DNA of 64,000 nt from Curtobacterium sp. MCSS17_007 (GCF_003234175.2 NZ_CP126257.1:558001-622000), one strand, 5' to 3'; counted from the stretch's first letter, positions 52,909-62,218 are shown. A program made the numbers and translations. Notes: generated by a model not told the origin, from the letters alone.

Positions 52909-53555
52909 CGGGCACCTCCGGTCGTCGTGGTCATGGTGGTGTCGCGCTCGGCGGCGAAGGCCGTGGCGAAGCGCGAGGTCGGCGCGAGGGCGGCGACCTG
53001 CTCGGCGTCCGCCACGGTGTCGACGTCGAGCAGCGCGGGCAGCGTGCCGACCGACAGACCGGCGTCGGTCAGGCGTGCGAGCTGCACGGCACCGGTGTCG
53101 TCCTGGGACATCGGGACGCCGCGGAGCAGCGCACCGTCGGGCTCGCGGAGGTACAGCGACCAGAAGCCGCCGTCGTCGGCGGGACCGAACCACGCGTCGC
53201 GCTCCGGGTCCTCGAAGACGGGGACGAGGTGCTCCGGCGACGCCTGCGGGGTGTCCATGCCGACGAGCAGCGTCGGTCCGGTCATCGCGTCGAACATCGC
53301 CCCGAGCCGCTCGTCGAGGCCGCCGCCGACCTGGTGCAGGACCTCGAAGTCGTCGGTGCCCTCGGGCAGCACGACGCCGTCGTAGAGGAGCACGCGACGC
53401 GACGCGGGCAGGGCGCGCACCGTCTCGATCGTGTCGGCCAGCGCGGCCGAGGCGACGCGGGCAGCACCCTCCGGGGTCAGCGCCGGCGTCAGCCGGGTCT
53501 TGACCTTGCCGGGCAGGCACTCCTTGGCCACGACGACCACCGTGACGTCCGTCAT
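52905..53555 (-). CDS. TIGR04282/DUF2064 family glycosyltransferase
   Basis: 216 residues. VVVVAKECLPGKVKTRLTP at the start and LLVGMDTPQASPEHL and FGPADDGGFWSLYLR later are the TIGR04282 signature. These GT-A-like proteins are annotated for arsenosugar synthesis in some genomes; the role here is unknown. It is coupled on both sides by ATGA overlaps. Confidence 0.9.
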   Translation of the reverse strand: MTDVTVVVVAKECLPGKVKTRLTPALTPEGAARVASAALADTIETVRALPASRRVLLYDGVVLPEGTDDFEVLHQVGGGLDERLGAMFDAMTGPTLLVGMDTPQASPEHLVPVFEDPERDAWFGPADDGGFWSLYLREPDGALLRGVPMSQDDTGAVQLARLTDAGLSVGTLPALLDVDTVADAEQVAALAPTSRFATAFAAERDTTMTTTTGGAR

Positions 53556-54388
53556 GAGCGTGCTCCTTCCGTGGTGGACCCGGCCACGTCGCGGGCCGGA
53601 CCGGGCGCGACCACGCGGGGGCGTGCCTCCCGGCCGTACTCGCGCAGCAGGCGGGACATGTCGCGGACGGCGTTGACCGTGCCGCGGAGCGTGCCGGTGA
53701 CCTTGCTGTCACCGACGCGCTGGGCGTAACCGATGTCCGACTCGTCGACCCGCCAGCCGGCCGCGTGTGCGGCCAGGACCATCTCGAGCGGGTAGCCGCT
53801 GCGGCGGTCCTGCAGGTCGAGGGCGACCAGGTCGGCCCGGCGCATGACGCGCATCGGGCCGAGGTCGCGGAGGCGGTAGCCGGTGGCGCGACGCATCAGG
53901 ACGGCGAGCACGCGGTTGGCGAAGCGCGCGTGCGGAGCCCAGGCTCCGCGGGTGGTCGGGACGCGGCGACCGAGGGCGAGGTCGGTCCGCCCGTCGGCGA
54001 CGCGTGCGACGAGGTCGGGCAGCTCGGCGGGGTCCATCGAGGCGTCGGCGTCGCAGAAGGCGACGTACTCGGCGGTCGCGGCGGCGACGCCGGCGGCACA
54101 GGCCGAGCCGAAGCCCTTGACCGGTTCGGTCACGACGGTCGCGCCGTGGGCGCGGGCGACGTCGGCGGAGCCATCGGTCGAGCCGTTGTCGACGACGATG
54201 GCGCGGTACCCCTCCGGCAGGCGGCCGATGACGCGCGGGAGCGCGTCGGCCTCGTCCAGGCAGGGCAGGATCACGTCGACGGTCATGTGGTCCATTCGGT
54301 GCGGGTCGCTCCCGAGACTGGGCCGATCTCCGGTCGCGCGCGTCGCGTCCTCGTCGGGCTGGTCGCCGGCGGGTGGGGTTCGGTCCAT
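53552..54388 (-). CDS. Family 2 glycosyltransferase
   Basis: 278 residues. GT-A fold: VDVILPCLDEADALP, VDNGSTDGSADVA, and FCDADASMDP (DxD-like). No C-terminal membrane helices, so probably soluble, DPM1/WcaA-like. First gene of the three-gene operon with the TIGR04282 protein and the methyltransferase. ATG 54388 is chosen; ATG near residue 33 (MDHMTVDV) is an alternative since the first 32 residues are low-complexity. Confidence 0.9.
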   Translation of the reverse strand: MDRTPPAGDQPDEDATRATGDRPSLGSDPHRMDHMTVDVILPCLDEADALPRVIGRLPEGYRAIVVDNGSTDGSADVARAHGATVVTEPVKGFGSACAAGVAAATAEYVAFCDADASMDPAELPDLVARVADGRTDLALGRRVPTTRGAWAPHARFANRVLAVLMRRATGYRLRDLGPMRVMRRADLVALDLQDRRSGYPLEMVLAAHAAGWRVDESDIGYAQRVGDSKVTGTLRGTVNAVRDMSRLLREYGREARPRVVAPGPARDVAGSTTEGARS

Positions 54389-54624
54389 GCTCACGACGTA
54401 ACACGATGACACGTCTCGGGGTACAGGATTCCTGTCCCCCGGGGCGTGTCGGATGCGGTCTCCGGACGGCGTGTCCCGCGATCGGGGGACGGCCGGGAGG
54501 CGCGCGTGCGGTCGTCGGTCCGCTCGCGCAGGCGGGTGCACCTGTGCTCGTCCGTCCTCACCCTGGTCGGAGCAGGCGAGTCTCGGCCGGACCGACACGA
54601 CTCGCGCCCGGGGGCGCCAGCCGT

Positions 54625-54650
54625 GTCGCCTGAGACGAGTCTCAGGCGAC
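54625..54650 (-). terminator. Terminator of the MTA phosphorylase-epimerase operon
   Basis: GTCGCCTGAGAC (54625-54636), GA, GTCTCAGGCGAC (54639-54650): a perfect 12-bp stem, 20 bases past the epimerase stop. The rest of the 280-base gap (54389-54670) holds the GT operon promoter; I see nothing else there. Confidence 0.85.
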
Positions 54651-54670
54651 GCCGTCCGCCGCGCGCTGCG

Positions 54671-55744
54671 TCACCGCTGCACGGCCGCGCGGAGGGGTGC
54701 GGTCGCGAAGTCGCGCATCCCCTGCTCGAAGTCGACCTGCGCCTGCCAGCCGAGCTCCGACCGGATCCGGTCGGACGACGCCGTGACGTGTCGGACGTCG
54801 CCCAACCGGTACTCACCGGTCACGACCGGCTGCGGGCCGTCGGGGCCGGCGATGGCCGCGGCCGTGTCGCCGATGGTGTGCACGACGCCGGAACCGACGT
54901 TGTACGCGCGGAAGGTCTCGGCGGGCAGCTCGGCCGTCGCGGCGATCGAGGCGGCGTTGGCGCCTGCGACGTCGTCCACGTGCACGAAGTCGCGACGCTG
55001 CCGACCGTCCTCGAACACGCGCGGTGCCTCGCCGCGGGCCAGGGCCGAGCGGAAGAGCGACGCGACGCCGGCGTACGGGGTGTTCGACGGCATGCCCGGT
55101 CCGTAGACGTTGTGGTAGCGCAGGGCGATCGCGGTGCCGCCGGTCGCGCGGGCCCACGACGAGGCGAGGTGCTCCTGCGCGACCTTCGTCTGCGCGTACA
55201 CGTTGCGGGGGTCGAGCGCGGCGGATTCGTCGATCAGCCCGGGCACGAGGGGACGGCCGTCGGGACCGATCGGGTCGAAGCGTCCCGCGTCGAGGTCCTC
55301 GCGCCGGCGTGCTGGCGGTCGCATCGGTTCGCCGTCGGCGGTCTCGTACGCGCCCTCGCCGTAGACGACCATCGAGCTCGCGACGACCAGGCGTCCGATG
55401 CCGTGCCGGTCCATGCCCGCGAGCACGTGCGCGGTGCCGGCGTCGTTCGACGAGACGTAGTCGGGGGCGTCCTGGAAGTCGACACCGAGGCCGACCTTCG
55501 CCGCCTGGTGGCAGACGACGTCGATGCCCTCGAGCGCCGCCTCGAGCGCGGCGCGGTCGCGGACGTCGCCGTGCACGAACGACAGGCCCTGCTGTTCGTG
55601 GGCGCGGACGACCTCGGCGGGGTCGCCGTGCACGTCGTCGCGCAGCGAGTCGAGGATGCGGACCTCGTGGCCCTCGGCGAGGGCGCGGCGGACGATCGCG
55701 GAGCCGATGAAGCCCGCGCCGCCGGTGACGAGCAGGCGGCTCAT
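54671..55744 (-). CDS. NAD-dependent sugar epimerase/dehydratase (extended SDR)
   Basis: 357 residues. GGAGFIGSAIVRRAL (GxxGxxG), catalytic SSMVVYGEG with YAQTKVAQE (YxxxK), and RYHNVYGPGM are GalE-like. Product is probably a nucleotide sugar. It follows MTA phosphorylase with an ATGA overlap. Confidence 0.9.
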   Translation of the reverse strand: MSRLLVTGGAGFIGSAIVRRALAEGHEVRILDSLRDDVHGDPAEVVRAHEQQGLSFVHGDVRDRAALEAALEGIDVVCHQAAKVGLGVDFQDAPDYVSSNDAGTAHVLAGMDRHGIGRLVVASSMVVYGEGAYETADGEPMRPPARRREDLDAGRFDPIGPDGRPLVPGLIDESAALDPRNVYAQTKVAQEHLASSWARATGGTAIALRYHNVYGPGMPSNTPYAGVASLFRSALARGEAPRVFEDGRQRRDFVHVDDVAGANAASIAATAELPAETFRAYNVGSGVVHTIGDTAAAIAGPDGPQPVVTGEYRLGDVRHVTASSDRIRSELGWQAQVDFEQGMRDFATAPLRAAVQR

Positions 55745-56607
55745 GCGTCCACCGTCTTCCGCAGCACGCTCTCGCTGGCCGTGGCGGGGACCAGCTCGCG
55801 CGGGGTGTAGTCGTCGGGCAGCGCGGCGACGACGTCACCGATGGCGCGGACGATGACCTCGTTCGCGCGGGCCAGGCGCTCCATCACGGCGCCGTGGGTG
55901 ACGGGGGCCTCGGTGGACCGAGCTGCCTCGTCCTCGGTGGGCGCGAGGCCGGCGTCCGCGTCCGTGACGTACGACAGGTTGACCGTGCCGATGCCGAGCT
56001 CAGCTGCGAGCGGCACCTCGGGGGTCATCGTCATGTTGATCGTGTGGCCACCGGCCTCGCGCATCCAGATCGACTCCGCTCGGGTCGAGAAGCGCGGGCC
56101 CTGGATGACGACGCACGTGCCCGTGGGCCGGAACGGCACGTCGAGCGCGGCGACGGCGTCGACGGCGGCGCGACGGAGCACCGGGTCGAACGGGTCGGCG
56201 AAGGACAGGTGCTGCACCTGGTCCTCGAAGAAGGTGTCCTTCCGGCCCCAGGTGCGGTCGATGAGCTGGTCGGTCACGACGAACGTGCCGGGGGCGTAGT
56301 CCGGGTGCAGGCCGCCGACCGCGCTCGACGACACGATCGCCCGGACGCCGAGGGACCGGAGCGCCCAGACGTTCGCGCGGTGGTTGATGAGGTGCGGGGC
56401 GACCGAGTGCTCGCGGCCGTGACGGGTGAGGAACGCGACGCGCTTGCCGGCCATCGTGCCGACCGTGATCGGGCTGGAGGTCGGGCCGTAGGGCGTGTCC
56501 ACGGTGATCTCGTCGGCAGTGCCGTCCTCGAAGAGGCGGTAGAGGCCGGAGCCCCCGATCACCCCGATGCGAGCCGTCGTTCCGTCCACAGGTGCGGTCG
56601 TGGTCAC
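55741..56607 (-). CDS. S-methyl-5'-thioadenosine phosphorylase
   Basis: 288 residues. IGVIGGSGLYRLFED at the start and CVVIQGPRFSTRAESIWMRE (phosphate and base site), then NMTMTPEVPLAAELGI: the MTAP/PNP-2 family. It splits methylthioadenosine in methionine salvage. GTG 56607 has GGAGGACC a few bases upstream. It is divergent from moeA. Confidence 0.92.
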   Translation of the reverse strand: MTTTAPVDGTTARIGVIGGSGLYRLFEDGTADEITVDTPYGPTSSPITVGTMAGKRVAFLTRHGREHSVAPHLINHRANVWALRSLGVRAIVSSSAVGGLHPDYAPGTFVVTDQLIDRTWGRKDTFFEDQVQHLSFADPFDPVLRRAAVDAVAALDVPFRPTGTCVVIQGPRFSTRAESIWMREAGGHTINMTMTPEVPLAAELGIGTVNLSYVTDADAGLAPTEDEAARSTEAPVTHGAVMERLARANEVIVRAIGDVVAALPDDYTPRELVPATASESVLRKTVDA

Positions 56608-56723
56608 GTGGTCCTCCACAGGTCCTCCGGATGTCCTCGGCGCGTGGTGCGCCCTGGATACGCTACTGACGCCCCTCCGGATCCGACCGGGAAGGGGGCG
56701 TCCCACGATGTTCGGAGGCCTGC

Positions 56724-57965
56724 GTGCGCACGATCGGTCAGCACCGCGACGAGGTCGCCGCGCTCCTCGGACCCGTGCTCGCCGCGCGGGGTGCGGAGAC
56801 CCTCGCGCTCGACGCCCTCGCCGACGGAGCCGGCGCCGGTCGCGGGTACCGGGTGCTCGCGCACGCGGTGACCGCTCCCGTCCCGTTGCCCGTGTTCGAC
56901 AACAGCCAGATGGACGGGTTCGCCGTGCGGTCGACCGAGGCCGGCGACGTCGTTCGGGTGGTCGCGCCCATTCCGGCGGGTGCCGTTCCCGTGCCGCTCG
57001 AGCCAGGGACCGCTGCGCCGATCATGACCGGCGCGCGGATCCCGGACGGCGCGGACGCCGTCGTGCCGGTCGAGGCGACACCGCCGGGAGCGTTCCCAGC
57101 GGCGCTGGCGCTCGACGGGCTCACCGTGCCGGACGGTACGACCGCGGGCAGGTTCGTCCGCCGGGCCGGCAGCGACGTCGCCCGCGGCGCCGAGCTCGCT
57201 CCGGCCGGCGCACCGGTGACCCCGGCGCTCCTCGGAGCCCTGGCGTCGGCGGGTGTCGGCGAGGTCTCCGTGGTGCGCCCGGTCCGGGTGCTCGTCGTGT
57301 CGACGGGCAGCGAGCTCGCCGACGACGCTGTGCGCGACGGGCTCGACGGAGCGGGGGCGGTGATCCGTGACGCCAACGGTGTGGCGCTGCGTGCGGCCCT
57401 GGCCGAGATCGGCGCTGCCGCGCGCGGCGTGCGGTTGAGCGACGCGGCCGAGGCGTTCCTGCCGGGGCTCGAGTCGGCCGTCGACGACTGGGCAGACCTC
57501 GTCCTGACCACCGGTGGGATCAGTGCCGGCGCGTACGAGGTCGTGCGCCAGGTCCTCGAGCCGCGCGGCCTCGCGGTCACCCCGGTCGCGATGCAGCCCG
57601 GCGGACCCCAGGCCCTCGGACTCGTCGACCTGGCCGGTCGGCGGGTGCCCGTCGTGGCCTTCCCCGGCAACCCCGTGTCCGCACTCGTGTCGTTCGAGGT
57701 GTTCCTGCGTCCCGTGCTCGCCGCGGTGGTCGGCGCGCCGGACCGGCCGACCGCGGAGCTCACGGCTGCCGAGTCGGCGAGCTCGCCCGTCGGCAAGCAC
57801 CAGGTCCGCCGCGGTCGCGTCGCCGACGGTCGTGTGCACTTCGTCGGCGGGCCGAGCTCGCACCTGCTCGGGCACCTCGCGGCCGCCACCCACCTCGTCC
57901 ACGTCCCCCTCGGCACCGACGACGTCGAGCCGGGGGACCCGCTGACCGTCTGGAGCCTCCGATGA
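56724..57965 (+). CDS. moeA: Molybdopterin molybdotransferase
   Basis: 413 residues. FDNSQMDGFAV, PIMTGARIPDGADAVVPVE, the MPT-binding STGSELAD, TTGGISAGAYEVV, and FPGNPVSALVSFEVF identify MoeA. It inserts molybdate into adenylyl-molybdopterin. First gene of moeA-moaC-moaB-moaE; each stop overlaps the next start. Confidence 0.96.
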   Translation: MRTIGQHRDEVAALLGPVLAARGAETLALDALADGAGAGRGYRVLAHAVTAPVPLPVFDNSQMDGFAVRSTEAGDVVRVVAPIPAGAVPVPLEPGTAAPIMTGARIPDGADAVVPVEATPPGAFPAALALDGLTVPDGTTAGRFVRRAGSDVARGAELAPAGAPVTPALLGALASAGVGEVSVVRPVRVLVVSTGSELADDAVRDGLDGAGAVIRDANGVALRAALAEIGAAARGVRLSDAAEAFLPGLESAVDDWADLVLTTGGISAGAYEVVRQVLEPRGLAVTPVAMQPGGPQALGLVDLAGRRVPVVAFPGNPVSALVSFEVFLRPVLAAVVGAPDRPTAELTAAESASSPVGKHQVRRGRVADGRVHFVGGPSSHLLGHLAAATHLVHVPLGTDDVEPGDPLTVWSLR

Positions 57966-58462
57966 CCGACGACCACCCGAACGGCGGGCGTGACGCCGAA
58001 CTCTCGCACGTCCGCCCGGACGGCACCGCCCACATGGTCGACGTGTCCGACAAGGACGTCACCGCTCGGTCCGCGACGGCCACGGCCACGCTCGTGACCC
58101 GCTCGGACGTCGTGGAGCGGATCCTCGACGGGTCGTTGCCCAAGGGCGAGGTGATCGGCACCGCCCGCATCGCCGCGATCATGGCGGTGAAGAAGACCTC
58201 CGACCTGGTGCCGCTCTGTCACCCGCTGCCCATCGCCGGCGTCGAGGTCGACATCACCGGCGACGACGACCGCGTGCGGATCGAGGTGTCGGTCCGCACG
58301 ACCTCGCGCACCGGTGTCGAGATGGAGGCGCTGACCGGCGCGAGCGTGGCGGCGCTGACCGTGTACGACATGGTGAAGGCCGTCGACCGCACGGCTGTGA
58401 TCACCGACGTCCGGGTGCTCGAGAAGCACGGCGGGCGCTCGGGGGACTGGAGCAGCCGATGA
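57962..58462 (+). CDS. moaC: Cyclic pyranopterin monophosphate synthase
   Basis: 166 residues. MVDVSDKDVTARSATATA and KKTSDLVPLCHPLPI, then GVEMEALTGASVAALTVYDM are MoaC hallmarks. The start ATG overlaps the moeA TGA (ATGA). It converts the MoaA product to cPMP. A 20-residue head precedes the core. Confidence 0.96.
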   Translation: MTDDHPNGGRDAELSHVRPDGTAHMVDVSDKDVTARSATATATLVTRSDVVERILDGSLPKGEVIGTARIAAIMAVKKTSDLVPLCHPLPIAGVEVDITGDDDRVRIEVSVRTTSRTGVEMEALTGASVAALTVYDMVKAVDRTAVITDVRVLEKHGGRSGDWSSR

Positions 58463-58971
58463 CGTCCGGAGCCAGCAGGGGCCGTGCCGGCGTGATCGTC
58501 GTCTCCACGCAGGCGTCGACCGACCCGACGCTGGACCGCACCGGACCGGTCATCGCCGCGTGGCTACGCGAGCGGGGGTTCACCGTCGCCGAGCCGACGA
58601 TCGTGCCCGACGGCGGCCCGATCGCCGAGACCGTCTCTGCCGAACTGCTCGCGGACGCGAAGGTCGTCGTCACCACGGGCGGCACCGGTGTGACCCCGAC
58701 CGACCGCACCCCGGAGGCCGTCGCCCCCCTGATCGATCTCGAGCTGCCGGGCCTCACCGAGGAGATCCGTCGTCGCGGCCTCGCCGGTGCGGGGCCGACC
58801 GCGCTGCTGACCCGCGGGGTCGCGGGCATCGCCGGTGGGCGGACGGTCGTCATCACACTGCCGGGTTCACGCGGCGGTGTCGCCGACGGCCTCGCGGTGC
58901 TGGACGGCGTGCTCGACCACGTGCTCGCCCAGCTGCACGGCGCGGGCCATGCACCCCGGAGCGCCTCGTGA
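58459..58971 (+). CDS. moaB: Molybdenum cofactor protein MoaB/Mog family
   Basis: 170 residues. TTGGTGVTPTDRTPEAV (MPT-binding loop), and LPGSRGGVADGLAVL. It adenylylates or binds molybdopterin. Overlaps moaC by 4 bases. Confidence 0.93.
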   Translation: MTSGASRGRAGVIVVSTQASTDPTLDRTGPVIAAWLRERGFTVAEPTIVPDGGPIAETVSAELLADAKVVVTTGGTGVTPTDRTPEAVAPLIDLELPGLTEEIRRRGLAGAGPTALLTRGVAGIAGGRTVVITLPGSRGGVADGLAVLDGVLDHVLAQLHGAGHAPRSAS

Positions 58972-59411
58972 GCCGCGACCGCGGGATCGACGAGCGCGTC
59001 GTCGTCGCCGACGTCGTCGACCGGGTGGTCACCGTCGACGAGGTGTCCGCCGCCGTCACCACCGACCGCGACGGCGCCGTGGTCACGTTCGCCGGGGTCG
59101 TCCGCGACCACGACGAGGGCAAGGGCGTCACCGCGCTCGACTACGAACGGCACCCGAGCGCGGGCGACGTCATCGCCGAGGTCGCGCGAACGATCGCCGC
59201 CGACCACCCCGAGGTCCGCATCGCCGTGCTGCACCGCGTCGGGGCGCTCGGCATCGGGGACGTGGCGCTCGCCGCAGCGGTGTCGTCGCCGCACCGGACC
59301 GAGGCCTTCGCCGCATGCGCCGCGCTGATCGACCTCGTGAAGGAGCGGACGCCGATCTGGAAGCGCCAGGAGTTCACCGACGGCACCGACGAGTGGGTCG
59401 CCGCACTGTGA
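58968..59411 (+). CDS. moaE: Molybdopterin synthase catalytic subunit
   Basis: 147 residues. FAGVVRDHDEGKGVTALDYERHP and VAVSSPHRTEAF, then KERTPIWKRQEF (catalytic Lys) identify MoaE. MoaD (sulphur carrier) and MoaA are not in this window. GTG start overlaps the moaB TGA (GTGA). Confidence 0.95.
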   Translation: MSRDRGIDERVVVADVVDRVVTVDEVSAAVTTDRDGAVVTFAGVVRDHDEGKGVTALDYERHPSAGDVIAEVARTIAADHPEVRIAVLHRVGALGIGDVALAAAVSSPHRTEAFAACAALIDLVKERTPIWKRQEFTDGTDEWVAAL

Positions 59412-59754
59412 CTCCGTGAGCGTGCTGGCAGGCTCTGCAACGCCGGCGCTCCCGCGGTGAACTGAACGAAGTGACCACCGATCCGGTACGACGACCCGCG
59501 CAACGACCGCCGGACCGCCGACAGCTGGGCGGACTCCCCGGCGCCGCAACTCTGACGGCCAGTCGGTCCTCATGGTCGGCCCCGAGGCGATCGAACCGAC
59601 GAAGCGACCGCCGTCGTGCGTCGGTGAGCCCTCGGCGGCGCAGGTCCACAGCGGATCCCCTGAACAGACCCGCAGGAGACCGACGCCCGATCGTGACCGC
59701 GCCACCCGATCAGGGCATGGTCCGGCGTCCTGACGATCCATAGACTCCGGATCC
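59412..59754. other. 343-base gap: probable promoter only
   Basis: No gene or clear hairpin. TAGACT (59741-59746) lies 8 bases before the PLDc_N gene and is its probable -10. A 90-codon GTG frame from 59471 is Arg/Pro-rich and lacks any family look, so it is not called. Confidence 0.5.
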
Positions 59755-60153
59755 ATGAGCGTTCTGCTGTACGGCGCGGGGATCGTGCTGCTCGTCTTCG
59801 CCCTGATCGACATCATCACCCGGGGCGAGGACCAGGTCCGTGGACTCCCGAAGTTCGCGTGGATCCTGATCTGCATCTTCGTGCCCCTGGTCGGCAGCAT
59901 CGTGTGGTTCGCCGTCGGCCACGACTGGACCGCGAACGACCGGAACCACGGCCGCTACATCGAGCCGAACCGCCACGAGGACCGGTACGCCAGCATCGGG
60001 CACGCCCGCGCCGCGCACGGGGACAAGCGCGTGAACGGCACCGAGCAGGAGCTCGCCGAGCTCGAACGCGAGATCGAGTACTGGGAGGCGCAGGCGCGGC
60101 TGCGTCGTGCCAAGGACGCCGCCGGCGAAGGCGAGCCGACCCCGGGGAGCTGA
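59755..60153 (+). CDS. PLDc N-terminal domain membrane protein
   Basis: 132 residues. Two short helices (LYGAGIVLLVFALIDIITR and AWILICIFVPLVGSIVWFAVG), then a cytoplasmic coiled coil (ELAELEREIEYWEAQARLRRAK). The pattern LPKFAWILICIFVPLVGSIVWF is the PLDc_N family. Function unknown. Confidence 0.88.
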   Translation: MSVLLYGAGIVLLVFALIDIITRGEDQVRGLPKFAWILICIFVPLVGSIVWFAVGHDWTANDRNHGRYIEPNRHEDRYASIGHARAAHGDKRVNGTEQELAELEREIEYWEAQARLRRAKDAAGEGEPTPGS

Positions 60154-60195
60154 GCCGCGCCTCCCGGCCGTGTGGTCCGCGGTGCTCTCGTCGGA

Positions 60196-60260
60196 TCGAA
60201 CCACGTTCCCGACGTCGAACCAGCCGTCCGCCTTGGTTCGACGTCGGATCCGTGGTTCGA
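60196..60260. terminator. Nested hairpin upstream of the ABC-F gene
   Basis: Outer arms TCGAACCACG (60196-60205) and CGTGGTTCGA (60251-60260), inner arms CCGACGTCGAACCA (60209-60222) and TGGTTCGACGTCGG (60234-60247), all perfect, with a 3-base internal bulge each side and an 11-base loop. It follows the PLDc_N stop by about 40 bases, so terminator is the simplest reading. Confidence 0.75.
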
Positions 60261-60290
60261 CACCGCCGCGCGCGCCCGCGGCGCCCGCCC

Positions 60291-60350
60291 CCGCCGCCCC
60301 CGCGGCGCCTGCACCCGCCCCCGCCGCCCCCGCGGCGCCTGCACCCGCCC
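60291..60350. repeat. Exact 30-bp tandem duplication before the ABC-F gene
   Basis: The 30 bases 60291-60320 are repeated exactly at 60321-60350. GC-only low-complexity (CCGCCG, GCGGCGCC, GCACCCGCC). It lies between the hairpin and the TACCCT -10. Confidence 0.9.
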
Positions 60351-60370
60351 GCGCCGCCTACCCTTGACGG

Positions 60371-62218
60371 GTGGCTCATCTCCTCGGCGCCGAGAACCTG
60401 CATCTCGAGTTCCCCACCCGTGTCGTCTTCGACAGCGTCACCCTCGGCCTCGACGAGGGTGACCGCATCGGCGTCGTCGGCCGCAACGGCGACGGCAAGT
60501 CGACCCTGCTCGCGCTGCTGGCGCAGCGCCTCGAGCCGGACGCGGGGCGGGTCACCCACCGCCGCGGCCTGACGGTCGGCTACCTCGACCAGCGCGACGT
60601 CCTGCCCGCCGGGGTGACCGTCGGCAGCATCGTCGTCGGTGAGCTCGCCGAGCACGAGTGGGCCGGCGACCCGAAGATCCGCGACATCATCGGCGGGCTC
60701 GTGTCGGACATCCCGTGGGACGCCGTCGTCGACGACCTGTCCGGCGGGCAGCGGCGGCGCATCGCCCTCGCGAAGCTGCTCGTCGGCGACTGGGACGTCC
60801 TGTTCCTGGACGAGCCGACGAACCACCTCGACGTCGAGGGCATCCAGTGGCTCGCCGACCACATCAACCGCCGGTGGTCGTCGAACCAGGGCGGCATGGT
60901 CGTCGTGACGCACGACCGGTGGTTCCTCGACGCCGTGTCGACCGACACGTGGGAGGTCCACGACGGCGTCGTCGAACCCTTCGAGGGCGGCTACGCGGCG
61001 TACATCCTGCAGCGGGTCGAGCGTGACCGGCAGGCCGCGGCGAGCGAGCAGCGCCGCCAGAACCTCGCCCGCAAGGAGCTCGCCTGGCTCCGCCGTGGTG
61101 CCCCGGCGCGGACGAGCAAGCCGAAGTTCCGGATCGACGCGGCGAACGCCCTGATCGACGACGTGCCGCCGATCCGCGACACGGTCGCCCTGTCGCAGAT
61201 GGCGACCGCCCGGCTCGGCAAGGACGTCGTCGACCTGCTCGACGTGGGCGTCTCGTTCGGCGACGACGTCATCCTGCGCGACGTCGAGTGGCGGATCGCG
61301 CCGGGCGAGCGGACCGGCATCCTCGGGCCGAACGGCGCCGGCAAGTCGACGTTGCTCAACCTGGTGTCCGGCAAGCTGCAGCCCAGCGAGGGCCGCGTCA
61401 AGACCGGCAAGACGGTGCAGGTCGCGGTGCTCGACCAGCAGCTCGCCGACCTGCAGCAGTTCGCCGACGACCGCGTCCGCGAGGTCGTCGCTCGCAAGAA
61501 GACGAGCTACGTCGCCGACGGCAAGGAGATGACGCCGTCACAGCTGCTCGAGCGGCTCGGCTTCACCTCGGAGCAGCTGTCGACGCCGGTGAAGGACCTG
61601 TCCGGCGGCCAGAAGCGTCGCCTGCAGCTCATGCTCATCCTGCTCGACGAACCGAACGTGCTCATCCTCGACGAGCCCACGAACGACCTCGACACGGACA
61701 TGCTCGCCGCGATGGAGGACCTGCTCGACACCTGGCCGGGCACCCTGCTCGTCGTCTCCCACGACCGGTACCTGCTCGAGCGCGTCACCGACCAGCAGTA
61801 CGCGGTCCTCGGCGGTCACCTGCGGCACCTGCCCGGCGGCGTCGACGAGTACATGCGTCTGCGGGCGTCCGGGTCCGTCCCGCAGACGGCGGCTGCGGCT
61901 GCCGCCGCCTCGGCCGGGAGGCCCGACACGGCTCCGGCAGGTGGCTCCGGCAGCGGTACGGCCGGGTCCACCACCCCTGCCGCACCCGGTCTGACCGGTG
62001 CGGACCGTCGCGCCGCGGAGAAGGAGATGTCGGCCCTCGACCGGAAGATCGCGAAGGCAGGGCAGGACCGGCAGAAGCTGCTCGACGCGTTCGCCGCGCA
62101 CGACCAGTCCGACTACGCGGGGCTCGGGGCGCTGCAGACGAAGCTCGGGGCGCTCGACGCCGAGGTCGAGCAGCTCGAGGAGCGGTGGCTCGAAGTGGCG
62201 GAGCTGCTCGGGGTGTAG
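60371..62218 (+). CDS. ABC-F family ATPase (Uup-like)
   Basis: 615 residues. Two ABC cassettes: Walker A GRNGDGKST and GPNGAGKST, signatures LSGGQRRR and LSGGQKRR, Walker B LFLDEPTN and LILDEPTN, no membrane domains. The linker is Arg/Ala-rich. A C-terminal coiled coil (ALDRKIAKAGQDRQKLLDAFAA ... LEERWLEV) marks the Uup type. It acts on ribosomes or in DNA tolerance. GTG 60371 has TACCCT 6 bases upstream, so no leader and no attenuation is expected. Confidence 0.93.
   Translation: MAHLLGAENLHLEFPTRVVFDSVTLGLDEGDRIGVVGRNGDGKSTLLALLAQRLEPDAGRVTHRRGLTVGYLDQRDVLPAGVTVGSIVVGELAEHEWAGDPKIRDIIGGLVSDIPWDAVVDDLSGGQRRRIALAKLLVGDWDVLFLDEPTNHLDVEGIQWLADHINRRWSSNQGGMVVVTHDRWFLDAVSTDTWEVHDGVVEPFEGGYAAYILQRVERDRQAAASEQRRQNLARKELAWLRRGAPARTSKPKFRIDAANALIDDVPPIRDTVALSQMATARLGKDVVDLLDVGVSFGDDVILRDVEWRIAPGERTGILGPNGAGKSTLLNLVSGKLQPSEGRVKTGKTVQVAVLDQQLADLQQFADDRVREVVARKKTSYVADGKEMTPSQLLERLGFTSEQLSTPVKDLSGGQKRRLQLMLILLDEPNVLILDEPTNDLDTDMLAAMEDLLDTWPGTLLVVSHDRYLLERVTDQQYAVLGGHLRHLPGGVDEYMRLRASGSVPQTAAAAAAASAGRPDTAPAGGSGSGTAGSTTPAAPGLTGADRRAAEKEMSALDRKIAKAGQDRQKLLDAFAAHDQSDYAGLGALQTKLGALDAEVEQLEERWLEVAELLGV

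Noticed and set aside
56607..56724. Possible molybdenum-cofactor riboswitch before moeA
   Set aside because: The moeA-MTA phosphorylase gap is only about 116 bases and no conserved aptamer-like pattern was recognisable.
59471..59743. A 90-codon GTG frame in the moaE-PLDc_N gap
   Set aside because: Arg/Pro-rich with no family; the real promoter of the next gene lies at its end.
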